Source: Polycladomyces zharkentensis (lineage in GTDB: Bacteria; Bacillota; Bacilli; Thermoactinomycetales; JIR-001). Taken from it: a stretch of 64,000 nt of DNA. Below the pieces are notes generated by a model. It was not told the DNA's origin. It saw nothing but the letters and a program-made list of their open reading frames with translations, and did no database searches. The translations under genes were made by a program, and so were the position numbers. Numbering within the stretch: the stretch's first letter is position 1; each line of letters begins with the position of its first letter. Below are positions 15,434 through 24,118 of the stretch, piece after piece. The stretch covers positions 62,001 to 126,000 of the forward strand of contig NZ_JAFHAP010000011.1 in the NCBI RefSeq assembly GCF_016938855.1. Reading direction: 5' to 3'.

Positions 15434-16748
15434 GGTAACCTTCCTCCTCACTACGCTCTTCTAGAGTGGCTGCTACTTCATACATATTTTGCAAGTAGTT
15501 GACGAATTCCTCTTTGTTTTGGTCTTTTTTCAAACTCGTGAGGCGGAAGAGAGCTTTGTACTCAAGAACTTTATTACGATGGTTTCTGGTCAGCTTCAAA
15601 GCCTGACTATAAAATTTATTTGCTCCTTCCATTCTTTCCTGTTTTTTTAGATAATCTCCCATTACTAATAATGCGAAAAATCGAGGGATAACAGTAGCCT
15701 TTTCACTTAAATTTACCGCCTTATTGAGTATTTCTTCAGCTTTTTGTGACGCTTGTTTGTTGATATAGACCAAGCCCAGCATTGTATATGCAGGGACCAG
15801 CACGTTGATGGAGGAATAGTTTTCTAAGTTTAATGCGGTTAGGAGACAAGTCTCGGCTTTGTCCCAGTCTTTTTGATACAAATAGATGCTGCCCAATATT
15901 GCCCAAAAATTAAATAGGACATCTACTTTTCCATTGAGTCTGGCCTTCTCAATTCCCTCTTTTGCAAATTTGATTGCTTGATCATACACTTTCATCCGCT
16001 TTAATAAATTTGACTGAAGTTCATAAAGATGAAGAGCGGGGGAGGTGTCCATTCGATCAATATGCTCCCACATATTTTGCACAATTTGCATTGCTTCCCC
16101 CAGACGTCCCATCTTCTCGAGGTAGGTGGCTTGGTTTAAGGCGATGGTAAATTTGAGCTGAGGACGCTCACCCTTTTCTTCATAGGCATCTGCGGCTGAC
16201 TCAGTGTAATGGAGGGCTTGGTTTAGATCACCTTGATGATAGTAACAAATTCCCAGTTCGTTAAAACTGAGTGCTTCAAAGTTTTTCTTTTTGTTTAGTC
16301 CTCTGCTGGAAAGTCGGATGGCGTTAAACAGAGAACGTTCCGCTTTTGAAAACTGGGATTGTTGAATCAGACATCTTCCCCTTATGTAGTGTACATAGGG
16401 AGCGTACGGGTGGTCATCCTCTACTTCAATCGTATTCAGCACTTGCATAATCTTGTGTGTGTCGACATATCCGATTTGGGACTCCAGTGAAAGTAATCGG
16501 AGATATAAATGCTCTGCTTTCTCATCTTCCCCCGCCAACAACTCCGGAATTTGGTCCAATGACAGCCCCAGCTTCTTCAACAGATACATCACTTTCTCTG
16601 CATTCACATGCGGGACCCCACGCTCGATGTTACTGACGGTTGCCGGAGAGATGTTTTCGTCAGCGAGATCTTCCAAACGCAACCCCTTTCCTTTTCTTAC
16701 TTTTCGGATAATAGAACCGATTTGAATGAGATCAAGTTCTGGCATCAT
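15420..16748 (-). CDS. HTH-TPR regulator, RRNPPA-type peptide receptor
   Basis: A 442-aa cytoplasmic protein. Residues ~9-62 are an XRE-type helix-turn-helix (IGSIIRKVRKGKGLRLEDLA, then TVSNIERG). The rest is TPR repeats, with clear units such as FNELGICYYHQGDLNQALHY and AILGSIYLYQKDWDKAETC and LGLVYINKQASQKAEEILNK. This layout is that of PlcR/NprR/AimR-like receptors controlled by re-imported peptides. The RBS AGGAGGAGA precedes tandem ATGs. Directly downstream and overlapping is a 43-codon signal-peptide gene, which supports a receptor-pheromone pair. Targets are unknown; candidates include its own promoter region at 16750-17100. Confidence 0.85.
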   Translation of the reverse strand: MMPELDLIQIGSIIRKVRKGKGLRLEDLADENISPATVSNIERGVPHVNAEKVMYLLKKLGLSLDQIPELLAGEDEKAEHLYLRLLSLESQIGYVDTHKIMQVLNTIEVEDDHPYAPYVHYIRGRCLIQQSQFSKAERSLFNAIRLSSRGLNKKKNFEALSFNELGICYYHQGDLNQALHYTESAADAYEEKGERPQLKFTIALNQATYLEKMGRLGEAMQIVQNMWEHIDRMDTSPALHLYELQSNLLKRMKVYDQAIKFAKEGIEKARLNGKVDVLFNFWAILGSIYLYQKDWDKAETCLLTALNLENYSSINVLVPAYTMLGLVYINKQASQKAEEILNKAVNLSEKATVIPRFFALLVMGDYLKKQERMEGANKFYSQALKLTRNHRNKVLEYKALFRLTSLKKDQNKEEFVNYLQNMYEVAATLEERSEEEGYHEIL

Positions 16749-17267
16749 TTTCTCCTCCTGTCATTTTCCTCTATATCCTGACGTGTTTATCATACTATGA
16801 ATGGACATTGATTGGAATATGTAATTTAGACTAATTTATTTAATTTCAGTGTGATCGGATGTAAAATCATAAAAAATGAGCCGAATTACGATTGGTCCGT
16901 CGTAATGATTCAATCGGGCAGGCACAATTTTAGTTGGGAAAGTGTGGAGTGAACGGGACAAGACAAATCCGTTAATTCATTCATGTGGAGAGAACCATTT
17001 TGTGATCAATCAATCTTGGACCTGTGGGAAACCTGTATAATTGTCAAAGATGCAACTCCGCCAGGACGATCCTACAAAAGGATCATGATACACACAATGA
17101 CCTCTTTTTTTGTCCCTAACGGATCATGGGCACAAAACACACGCGGTTGATTCCACTTTTTCAAAGGTATACACTCAGGGTGATCGCGATCGAGTCTTTC
17201 GGGCCATGTGTTGTCCGAGCTGGATTGCCTTTTTTGATACCCGTATCACTGGGATCATTCTACCGGG
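16749..17267. other. AT-rich non-coding stretch upstream of the HTH-TPR regulator
   Basis: Contains the regulator's promoter region (minus strand) and no gene with a good start. The imperfect repeats of TAATTT near 16826-16846 could be operator material, but nothing is definite. GC content rises sharply at ~17110 as the repeat-rich block begins. Confidence 0.35.
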
Positions 17268-17736
17268 GTGTGTCTGGTCATTTGATCATGTTCCCGGGTG
17301 AGCGATTGCCCCGGTTTGGCCGAGCGAAGGCCCGGAAAGAACGCAGGGATGGTTTCGCGGGCAATCCCACCAGGCGTGTCAGGTCATTCCGTAAGGGAGC
17401 AATGTTTTCCCAGGCGAGCGACTGACCAAGCCCTGACTGAGCGAAGACACGGGAAGCGCAGGATGGAAATCGCGGGCCATTTCCGCAAAGCGAAGCGTAC
17501 TTTGCCCGCGACCTGCGCTGACCGGGTCGGAGCGGTCATCATCTGCATCCCTGCAGGGCGCAGGTGGAGTGAGCCGGGAAAGCAATGTGGACAACACCAG
17601 ACACACTCTAGGCAAAGCGTACTTTGCCTGCCCGTGTCCCGCGCTCGGGATCGGAGTGATCATGATCTTCTTCCTTGCAAGGTGCAGATGAAACGAACCG
17701 GGAAAACAATGTGGACTGTATTCACCAGACACGCCC
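17268..17736 (+). repeat. Composite of dispersed GTGTGTCTGG-type elements; left copy of a ~415-bp direct repeat
   Basis: Bases 17291-17710 recur at 18628-19040 with roughly 90% identity by eye. Within them are at least two nested elements: ends GTGTGTCTGGT (17268), GGCGTGTCAGGT (17373), ACCAGACACACTC (~17596) and ACCAGACACGCCC (17724). Internal blocks such as GCGAAGCGTACTTTGCC and GAGCCGGGAAAGCAATG recur at 41.2 and 48.9 kb. No transposase is encoded; the structure is MITE-like. Confidence 0.75.
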
Positions 17737-17760
17737 TGATACATCTGGGAGGTGGAGCAT

Positions 17761-18594
17761 TTGTCGATCCAATCGCTTTCTGATGCGGCAATCCTGTACA
17801 ACGGGGTGAAGATGCCGTGGTTGGGACTGGGCGTCTGGCGGGCGCAAGAAGGCGGGGAAGTGGAGAACGCGGTGAAGACGGCGATTCGGATTGGTTACCG
17901 CAGTATTGACACGGCGGCGATGTACGGCAATGAGGCGGGCGTGGGCCGAGCCGTCCGGGAGTCGGGTGTGCGGCGCGAGGAGTTGTTTATCACCACCAAG
18001 GTGTGGAACACCGATCAAGGGTATGATTCGACATTGGCCGCGTTTGAGGCCAGCCTCCAGCGGCTGGGGATAGACTACGTCGATCTCTACCTGATTCACT
18101 GGCCGGTGGCGGGCAAGTACAAGGAGACGTGGAAAGCGCTGGAGAAGATTTACCGTGATGGGCGCGCACGGGCGATTGGGGTGAGCAACTTCCAAGTTCA
18201 CCATTTGGAGGATTTGATGGCGGATGCCGAGATCAAGCCAATGGTCAATCAGGTGGAGTTTCATCCGTATCTGACCCAGGTGGAACTGCGCGAATACTGT
18301 TCTCAACACGGCATTCAGGTGGAAGCATGGCGTCCGCTGATGAAGGGCGAAGTGGCCAATGTGCCGGAAATCCGCGAGTTGGCCGTCAAATACGGCAAGA
18401 CACCTGCGCAGATCGTACTTCGTTGGAACCTGCAACACGGGGTGGTCACGATTCCTAAGTCGGTAAGTGAGTCCCGCATCCGTGAAAACGCGAATCTGTT
18501 TGATTTTGAACTGTCCCAGGAGGACATGGCCAAGCTGGATGGACTGAACCGGAATCAACGCTTCGGTCCCGACCCGGACAATTTTGATTTCTAG
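17761..18594 (+). CDS. Aldo-keto reductase (YvgN/AKR5 type)
   Basis: NADPH-dependent carbonyl reductase, 277 aa. The catalytic tetrad is visible: Asp50 and Tyr55 in SIDTAAMYGNE, Lys80 in FITTKVWN and His113 in LIHWPV. The C-terminal cofactor motif IPKSVSESRIRENA is also present. TTG 17761 is chosen: GGGAGGTG lies eight bases upstream and the resulting N-terminus matches YvgN-type proteins. The gene is bracketed by two long direct repeats, one ending ~25 bases before the start and the other starting at its stop codon. Physiological substrate unknown (methylglyoxal-like aldehydes are typical). Confidence 0.9.
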   Translation: MSIQSLSDAAILYNGVKMPWLGLGVWRAQEGGEVENAVKTAIRIGYRSIDTAAMYGNEAGVGRAVRESGVRREELFITTKVWNTDQGYDSTLAAFEASLQRLGIDYVDLYLIHWPVAGKYKETWKALEKIYRDGRARAIGVSNFQVHHLEDLMADAEIKPMVNQVEFHPYLTQVELREYCSQHGIQVEAWRPLMKGEVANVPEIRELAVKYGKTPAQIVLRWNLQHGVVTIPKSVSESRIRENANLFDFELSQEDMAKLDGLNRNQRFGPDPDNFDF

Positions 18595-19045
18595 AGCGTG
18601 TGAGGTAAATCCGTGAGAGATAAAGCTTTCCCGGGTGAGCGATTGCCCCGGTTTGGCCGAGAAAGGCCCGGAAAGAACGCATGGATGGTTTCGCGGGCAA
18701 TCCCACTAGGCGTGTCTGGTCATTCCGTAAGGGAGTAATGTTTTCCCAGACGAGCGACTGACCAAGCCCTGACTGAGCGAAGACTCGGAAGCGCAGGATG
18801 GAAATCGCGGGCCATTTCCTCAAAGCGAAGCGTACTTTGCCCGCAACCTGCGCTGACCGGGTCGGAGCGGTCATCATCTGCATCCCTGCAGGGCGCAGGT
18901 GGAACGAACCGGGAAAGCACCGTGAACAACACCAGACACACTCTAGGCAAAGCGTACTTTTCCTGCCCGCATCCTGCGCTCCGGATCGGCCATGATCGAC
19001 TTTCTGAGAGGGTGCAGGTGGAGCGAACCGGGAAAGCGATAGGGG
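18595..19045 (+). repeat. Right copy of the ~415-bp direct repeat (dispersed element composite)
   Basis: Begins at the reductase stop codon with AGCGTGTGAGGT, and from 18628 follows the left copy base by base with scattered changes to ~19040. It again holds GGCGTGTCTGGT and ACCAGACACACTC ends internally (18714 and ~18935). The two copies in the same orientation frame the reductase gene. Confidence 0.8.
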
Positions 19046-19102
19046 AAATGTTGATCAGCCCATGCATGCACTGGGTTATCCCAGACGGGGTTGGTTGGGC
19101 GA

Positions 19103-19141
19103 GCCGTTGGCCTGATCTGGAGCCAACGGCGTTTTATTTTT
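19103..19141 (+). terminator. Terminator downstream of the reductase-repeat block
   Basis: GCCGTTGGC (19103-19111) pairs with GCCAACGGC (19122-19130), followed by GTTTTATTTTT. Confidence 0.85.
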
Positions 19142-19218
19142 GATTGAAAATTGATATTTCCCTGTGTTGTGTAATGCAAATATCAAAATGTAAAAATCAT
19201 ACCGACCAGGCGCGGTTT

Positions 19219-19232
19219 TGATAGCGTTTACA
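19219..19232. promoter_or_regulatory. Candidate CcpA cre site before the FAD protein-MFS operon
   Basis: TGATAGCGTTTACA fits the cre pattern TGWNANCGNTNWCA at every fixed position. It lies ~160 bases before the GTG of the next gene, so catabolite control is possible. Promoter hexamers near it are not clear. Confidence 0.5.
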
Positions 19233-19391
19233 ATCATTGCAACCCATCAGGTGTAAAGGTTTTTGTATGATTCGTTTATGTTTTATTAAAGGGGTTGATT
19301 GTCGTCTGGGGATGATTTACAAACAGAATGTGGATGGAATGGTCTTCCATCTCAGACGGAAAGAAACAATCGAATCGTGGAGGAGAGAACC

Positions 19392-20903
19392 GTGGGAGAA
19401 AATCGGTTTGGTGTTTCCATCGGGGTGGTGGGTGGCGGTGCCGCCTGCGTTTCATTGGTTCATTACCTGGTGGACAAAGGGGTTCCCGGTTCATTTGATG
19501 TGACCGTTTTTGAAGCAAACCGACCTGTCGGCCCCGGACTGGCGTACCAGCAGGATACCGATATATTGCGGATGAACCGGATGGCTCGGACCATGTCCGT
19601 TTTGGCGGAAGATCCGGAGCATTTCTGGAAGTGGTTGTCTTCCCACCCGTATTATGCCCCGTTGTATGAGGGAACAGACGATTACCTGCCGCGCAGTTTA
19701 TTCGGCGCCTATTTGCAAGACGTATTTGAACAAACCCGTCGGGTGGGGCTGAAAAAGTCCATATCTGTGGAAGTGGTCAAAAAGGAAGTCATTCACCTGT
19801 ACAAACGGGATCGGTACCGCTTGATGACCCGTGACGGGGAAACCCATGAGTTTGACATTGTTATCCTCTGCATCGGCCATCCCTCGTCCATTGATCATTT
19901 CAATCTTCGCGGAAACGATCGTTATGTGCATCACCCCTATCCGTTGTCCCCTGCAATCTCCGTAATCTTCCGAAATGACCGTGTAGCCGTTCTGGGTTCC
20001 AGCTTGACGGCCGTGGACGTTGCCATCGCTTTGCAAAAACAGGGTCATGCCGGCGAAATCCATCTGCTGTCGCGAACGGGCGAGCTGCCTTCCGTCAGAA
20101 GTGAATTTGCGCCTTGTCAGTTGAGATATCTGACACGGGAAGCCATGGTCGGTATCCTTCAAAAACGGGGTGTTATCCGATTGCGGGATATCATCCGTCT
20201 CTTTCGCAGGGAGCTTCGTCCATACGGGGAAGATTGGCGCGATGTACTTTTTCCGCACTCCCGGAAACGCTCCCCGGTAGAATGGTTGAAACGGGAATTG
20301 GATGCCGCCCGGAACAAGCGGAGATGGCAATCGGTATTGGCGGCAGCCAATGAGATCATCGAGGAGTTTTGGCTGTATCTGGATGAGGCGGACAAAAACC
20401 GGTTCATGCGGGATTATCACCGGTTGTTCATGGCGCGCAGGAACCCCATGCCTGTTCGGAATGCGGTAAAAATCCACCAAATGATGCAACAGCGTCAGCT
20501 GACCGTCAAAGGCGGGTTGAAACACATGGACGCATTGAGTGACGGCACTTTTTTCGCCCAGTTCGACGGGGGAGAGATCAAGCGGTACGACTGGGTGATC
20601 AATGCGACCGGTTCAAGCCGAAATCTGGAGCTGGCCAGTTGTTCCGGTTTGTTGTTGTCCTTGCTGCACAACGGCTATGCCCGCCGGCATGCTCACGGCG
20701 GGATCGACGTCGATTTCCAAACGGGGGCCGTCGTGGATCAGCAAGGGCGGGCGGATCTTCGACTGCGGGCCGTGGGACACATCACATGCGGCACTTACTA
20801 CTATACCGGTTCGCTTGAGCTGATCGCCAAACGGGCGGAGCAGATGGCGGCGGAAATTGTCGATCTGTTGGCGCGCTCGGGAAAAATCGCAGAACTCGTG
20901 TAG
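19392..20903 (+). CDS. FAD/NAD(P)-binding oxidoreductase-like protein
   Basis: A 503-aa soluble flavoprotein-like protein. The N-terminal dinucleotide fold GVVGGGAACVSL (residues ~11-22) is followed by the family motif GPGLAYQQDTDILRMNR, which with VILCIGHPSS and VAVLGSSLTAVD marks the FAD-NAD(P)-binding group PF13454. GTG 19392 is chosen with GGAGGAG six to seven bases upstream. It is followed after 15 bases by an MFS exporter, so a product-plus-export role (for example a small-molecule oxidation) is conceivable but not shown. The reaction is unknown. Confidence 0.75.
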   Translation: MGENRFGVSIGVVGGGAACVSLVHYLVDKGVPGSFDVTVFEANRPVGPGLAYQQDTDILRMNRMARTMSVLAEDPEHFWKWLSSHPYYAPLYEGTDDYLPRSLFGAYLQDVFEQTRRVGLKKSISVEVVKKEVIHLYKRDRYRLMTRDGETHEFDIVILCIGHPSSIDHFNLRGNDRYVHHPYPLSPAISVIFRNDRVAVLGSSLTAVDVAIALQKQGHAGEIHLLSRTGELPSVRSEFAPCQLRYLTREAMVGILQKRGVIRLRDIIRLFRRELRPYGEDWRDVLFPHSRKRSPVEWLKRELDAARNKRRWQSVLAAANEIIEEFWLYLDEADKNRFMRDYHRLFMARRNPMPVRNAVKIHQMMQQRQLTVKGGLKHMDALSDGTFFAQFDGGEIKRYDWVINATGSSRNLELASCSGLLLSLLHNGYARRHAHGGIDVDFQTGAVVDQQGRADLRLRAVGHITCGTYYYTGSLELIAKRAEQMAAEIVDLLARSGKIAELV

Positions 20904-20918
20904 GAAAGGGAAAACATC

Positions 20919-22133
20919 ATGAACCGAACGAAAACTCGTCCCCAACCGCTGATGTTGATGTTGTTGATCGCGCTGGTTTGTCTGCCCCAGGCGTCAATCG
21001 GTTTGTATACGCCGTCGTTGCCCAAGATGACGGCTTTCTTTCATACGACCCAGTCTCAGGTTCAGCTGACGATCAGCCTGTACGCCGTGGGTTACGCCGT
21101 TTCGGTGCTGGTCTGCGGCATCTTGTCGGACCGATTCGGGAGAAAGCCGATTCTGATCGTCGGCATGACGATGTATACGGTGGCCACGGGCGTGGCGCTG
21201 TTTGCCCAATCGATCGTGACCTTGATCGTCTGCCGATTTTTCCAGGCGCTCGGTGGCTGTTGCGGTACGGTGATCGCTCGCCTGATCACCAAGGATGTGT
21301 ACCAAGATCATGACCAGATCCGCGTGCTGACCTGCCTGTCGACGGCAATTGCCGTGACACCCGCGGTTGCCCCGGTGGTGGGGGGAGCGTTGGAAACTTT
21401 GTACGGTTGGCATCTCTCCTTCGCTGTGTTGTTGGTTCTCTCCGTCTGTATGTTGGTCGTGATGTGCTTCGGTTTTTCGGAGACACATTTGAATCGTAAC
21501 CATCAGATCAACCTGCGAACCGTTTTTCGATCCTACGGTTATCTCCTGACCAACCGTTACTTTTTGGCATACTGTTTGGCCCTCAGTCTGGCTTGGTGCG
21601 CCTATTTTTCTTTTATCAGCTATTCCCCGCATGTTTTGCAGCATTTGTTGGGGGTAAGCCCTGTTTTTTACGGTGTGTGCTTTGCTTTGGTGGTTGTCGG
21701 CTATATCACCGGTACCACGTTGACCCGAAAATTGTCGGGAAAATGGGGACTGGACAGGATGATTCTGTATGGCAGCATTTTGAGCGTGGTTGCTTCCCTG
21801 TTTCTGTTCGTGGTCAACACCTTTGTCGGATTGTCTGTCGCCGGCATTGTGCTGCCCATGATGGTGGTGATGATCGGGGTGGGGGCGATTTTTCCGGCTT
21901 GCCATGCAGCCGTCATGCGACCGTTTCCTGCGATTGTCGGTACGGCATCCGGTTTGTTTTTTTTCATACAGATGATCTCCGGTGCTTTGTGCAGTTTCAT
22001 CGTGGATCAATTTGAAGGTCGAACCCAGTTGCCCATGGTATCGGCGATTTTGCTCTCCAGCTGTTTGTTGTTTGTCAGTTTTTATTGGTTGGGTTGGAGA
22101 AAACAGGATTCGGAGGTTCGTACGGCCGCATGA
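20919..22133 (+). CDS. MFS multidrug efflux protein (Bcr/CflA type)
   Basis: A 404-aa, 12-helix transporter. The motif A sequence GILSDRFGRKPIL follows helix 2. The N-terminal LYTPSLPKM of helix 1 and the motif C-like stretch TPAVAPVVGG of helix 5 are typical of the Bcr/CflA drug-proton antiporters. ATG with GAAAGGG upstream; gap of 15 bases to the flavoprotein gene indicates an operon. Its 3' end meets a convergent minus-strand open frame at a shared terminator. The exported compound is not known. Confidence 0.88.
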   Translation: MNRTKTRPQPLMLMLLIALVCLPQASIGLYTPSLPKMTAFFHTTQSQVQLTISLYAVGYAVSVLVCGILSDRFGRKPILIVGMTMYTVATGVALFAQSIVTLIVCRFFQALGGCCGTVIARLITKDVYQDHDQIRVLTCLSTAIAVTPAVAPVVGGALETLYGWHLSFAVLLVLSVCMLVVMCFGFSETHLNRNHQINLRTVFRSYGYLLTNRYFLAYCLALSLAWCAYFSFISYSPHVLQHLLGVSPVFYGVCFALVVVGYITGTTLTRKLSGKWGLDRMILYGSILSVVASLFLFVVNTFVGLSVAGIVLPMMVVMIGVGAIFPACHAAVMRPFPAIVGTASGLFFFIQMISGALCSFIVDQFEGRTQLPMVSAILLSSCLLFVSFYWLGWRKQDSEVRTAA

Positions 22134-22816
22134 AAACGCTCCACGGCATCGCAGTGGAAGTTTGATGTGGAAAAAAGGCCCGGTTCCCTGTCTGGGAGCC
22201 GGGGTATTTTTGTACGGTATTTTGGAGGGACAGAAGGAGCAACGATCGACCAAGCTGACAAGCTGATTTTTTCTTTGGAGAGGAAAATCGTTTTTGACAT
22301 TCCGCTTGCGTCCCTGGAAAGCGGACGTACGGGAGGGACCGGTTCGTCCCAGCCCGATTTGACTTCAGCGTTCGTCACGGTAAAAAAGATCAGCTCCAGA
22401 TCTCCCCATCGCTCGAATTCATTTTGTCGGGATAACGCTTGAATCACCATTTTATACTGTCCGGGTTCCAGTTCGCTGAAGTTGTGTTGAAACCGCTTCG
22501 TTTCTCCTTTGGTCAGCTTCCCTTTGAATAATGGTGTTTTCTCCCATTCTTCCATCGTTGCATCAACCGGATTACGCAGTCGGTTCAATTGATAAGTGAG
22601 CGTTACATCCTTGTCTGTTTGTTTGGTTAGCAAGAGGTTGACCGTCACGGTACCGGCGGCTTTCTTGTTATGTACTTTGACATTTTCCAATTTTGCCGTT
22701 ATGCGGATGTTCTCCGGAGGATGGGGGTGAATTTCCCGTGGAGATCCTGCGAGAAATGCAAGTCCGTATATCAACGGAATCATGATGGAAAAAAGAATGA
22801 TCATCAACTTTTTCAT
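22082..22816 (-). CDS. Secreted or membrane-anchored protein of unknown function
   Basis: A 244-aa open frame. Residues 1-22 form a signal peptide or anchor (MKKLMIILFSIMIPLIYG). The next ~140 residues resemble a beta-sandwich domain with strands such as AAGTVTVNLLLTK and LEPGQYKMVIQAL. ATG 22816 has AGGAGGAAT just upstream. The final ~45 codons read through a strong terminator and overlap the MFS gene by 52 bases, so the natural stop may have been lost and the true end is probably near 22210-22260. No family was recognised. Confidence 0.6.
   Translation of the reverse strand: MKKLMIILFSIMIPLIYGLAFLAGSPREIHPHPPENIRITAKLENVKVHNKKAAGTVTVNLLLTKQTDKDVTLTYQLNRLRNPVDATMEEWEKTPLFKGKLTKGETKRFQHNFSELEPGQYKMVIQALSRQNEFERWGDLELIFFTVTNAEVKSGWDEPVPPVRPLSRDASGMSKTIFLSKEKISLSAWSIVAPSVPPKYRTKIPRLPDREPGLFSTSNFHCDAVERFHAAVRTSESCFLQPNQ
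22172..22210. terminator. Bidirectional terminator after the MFS gene
   Basis: CCCGGTTCCC pairs with GGGAGCCGGG (22179-22203), flanked by an A run on the left and a T run on the right. It lies inside the last codons of the opposing open frame. Confidence 0.8.
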
Positions 22817-22996
22817 ATGATTCCTCCTGTAAATGTCAAATCCGCTCTTTTCCGTCATGATAAAGTGGTTCAAATCCATTGTAAATCATCAGCTCATTTT
22901 CACCGGCTCTTTCCTCGAAAAACAGGAAGTGGGAACCTGTGGGTGGAAATATATTGAAAGAAGAGGATCAAGGTGAAAGGGAGCGGAGATGTGCCG

Positions 22997-23293
22997 ATGA
23001 ACAAGCGCGATTGGTTGGCCGTTTTCTGCGGATCGGCGATGTTCATGCTGATCATTGCAGGGATATTTCTTTTGGTGATCGGGTTGGTTCCTGCGTTGGT
23101 CCTGCATGAGCAGACGGTGGCAGGCGGTATGAAGGAAGCATCCGAGGATATGGTGCAGTTGTTGTGGAATTCACCGGGAAGCGTCGTCTGGCAGATCGGC
23201 ACTTTGCACGTGGTAATCGGGGTCGTGGGTTTATGGTGGGTTCGCCGGGTCCTGGGTGTTGATCGGCAGCAGGACAGGGACCAGAAGATGTGA
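22997..23293 (+). CDS. Small two-helix membrane protein
   Basis: A 98-aa protein with two hydrophobic segments (AVFCGSAMFMLIIAGIFLLV and QIGTLHVVIGVVGLWWVRRV) separated by a polar loop, and a charged end. ATG 22997 has GGAG eight bases upstream; a GTG at 22973 with AGAGGA is an alternative. It is divergent from the secreted protein gene and convergent with the OpuC operon. No family recognised. Confidence 0.55.
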   Translation: MNKRDWLAVFCGSAMFMLIIAGIFLLVIGLVPALVLHEQTVAGGMKEASEDMVQLLWNSPGSVVWQIGTLHVVIGVVGLWWVRRVLGVDRQQDRDQKM

Positions 23294-23384
23294 ACGGAAG
23301 TACATGCGATGGGTTCGATCACCACATGGGGAACCAAGATCGGAAAGCCACGGGTTATGTTGGGCGGTCGGTCAGGCTGAAAAG

Positions 23385-23420
23385 GAAGAAAGGAAATCCC
23401 CCGAACATGATGTCCGGGGG
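23385..23420 (-). terminator. Terminator of the opuC-type operon
   Basis: CCCCCG...CGGGGG stem (23398-23420) with, on the minus strand, a following TTTCCTTTC run. Confidence 0.75.
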
Positions 23421-23482
23421 ACGAGACATCAAACCCGCGGAATTTGTCAAAACGACTTGAGGACGTTTTCCGGTTTTCCCTG

Positions 23483-24118
23483 TCAGCTCTGCGTGCCATG
23501 GGGAGTCACTTTTCGCTCCAGCAAACGGAACATCAGATCGAATGCCATGGCCAACAATGCGGCGGGAATGGCGCCGGCCAAGATGAGATTGTTGTCATTC
23601 ATGCTCATGCCACGGACGATCAGATCACCCAATCCACCGCCGCCGATAAAGGCGGCCAGTGCTGCCAAGCCGACGGTGAATACGGATGCGGTGCGGATTC
23701 CGGCCATGATAATCGGGAGCGAAAGCGGTAATTCCACCATCCACAGGATCTGCCGGGAGGTCATGCCCATCCCTTTGCCCGCATCGATGACGGAGCGATC
23801 GACTCCGAGGATGCCGGTGTAGGTGTTCCGGATGATGGGCAGGAGCGCGTACAGGGTCAAGGCGACGATGGCCGGAGTTTTTCCGATCCCGAACAACGGA
23901 AGCATGAAGGCCAGCAGCGCAAGACCCGGAACCGTCTGAATCAGTGCGGCCAACCCGATAATCGGTTCCGCGATCCACCGGTAGCGGGTAAGGATGATAC
24001 CCAGCGGTACCGCAACCAGGATGGCGATCAGCATCGCCACACCGGACAGGTAAAGATGATCAATGAAGGCCACCCAGATGTCCGTTTTCCGACTGATGAT
24101 CGTTTCCCACAGGCTCAT
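23483..24118 (-). CDS. opuCB: Glycine betaine/carnitine/choline-type ABC importer permease
   Basis: A 211-aa permease of the OpuCB/OpuCD class with five to six helices. It has the class motif (FMLPLFGIGKTPAIVALTLY) and the coupling loop DAGKGMGMTSRQI then VELPLSLPII. Its start overlaps the ATPase gene end by four bases. Only one permease is encoded, whereas Bacillus opuC has two (CB and CD), so it probably forms a homodimer, as in related three-gene systems. Osmoprotectant is the likely substrate class; the exact compound is not deducible. Confidence 0.85.
   Translation of the reverse strand: MSLWETIISRKTDIWVAFIDHLYLSGVAMLIAILVAVPLGIILTRYRWIAEPIIGLAALIQTVPGLALLAFMLPLFGIGKTPAIVALTLYALLPIIRNTYTGILGVDRSVIDAGKGMGMTSRQILWMVELPLSLPIIMAGIRTASVFTVGLAALAAFIGGGGLGDLIVRGMSMNDNNLILAGAIPAALLAMAFDLMFRLLERKVTPHGTQS

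Noticed and set aside
20994-22253. Long minus-strand open frame (~420 codons) opposite the MFS gene
   Set aside because: Composition is Gln/His/Arg-rich, typical of an antisense shadow; no ribosome site, and the plus strand encodes a clear MFS transporter.
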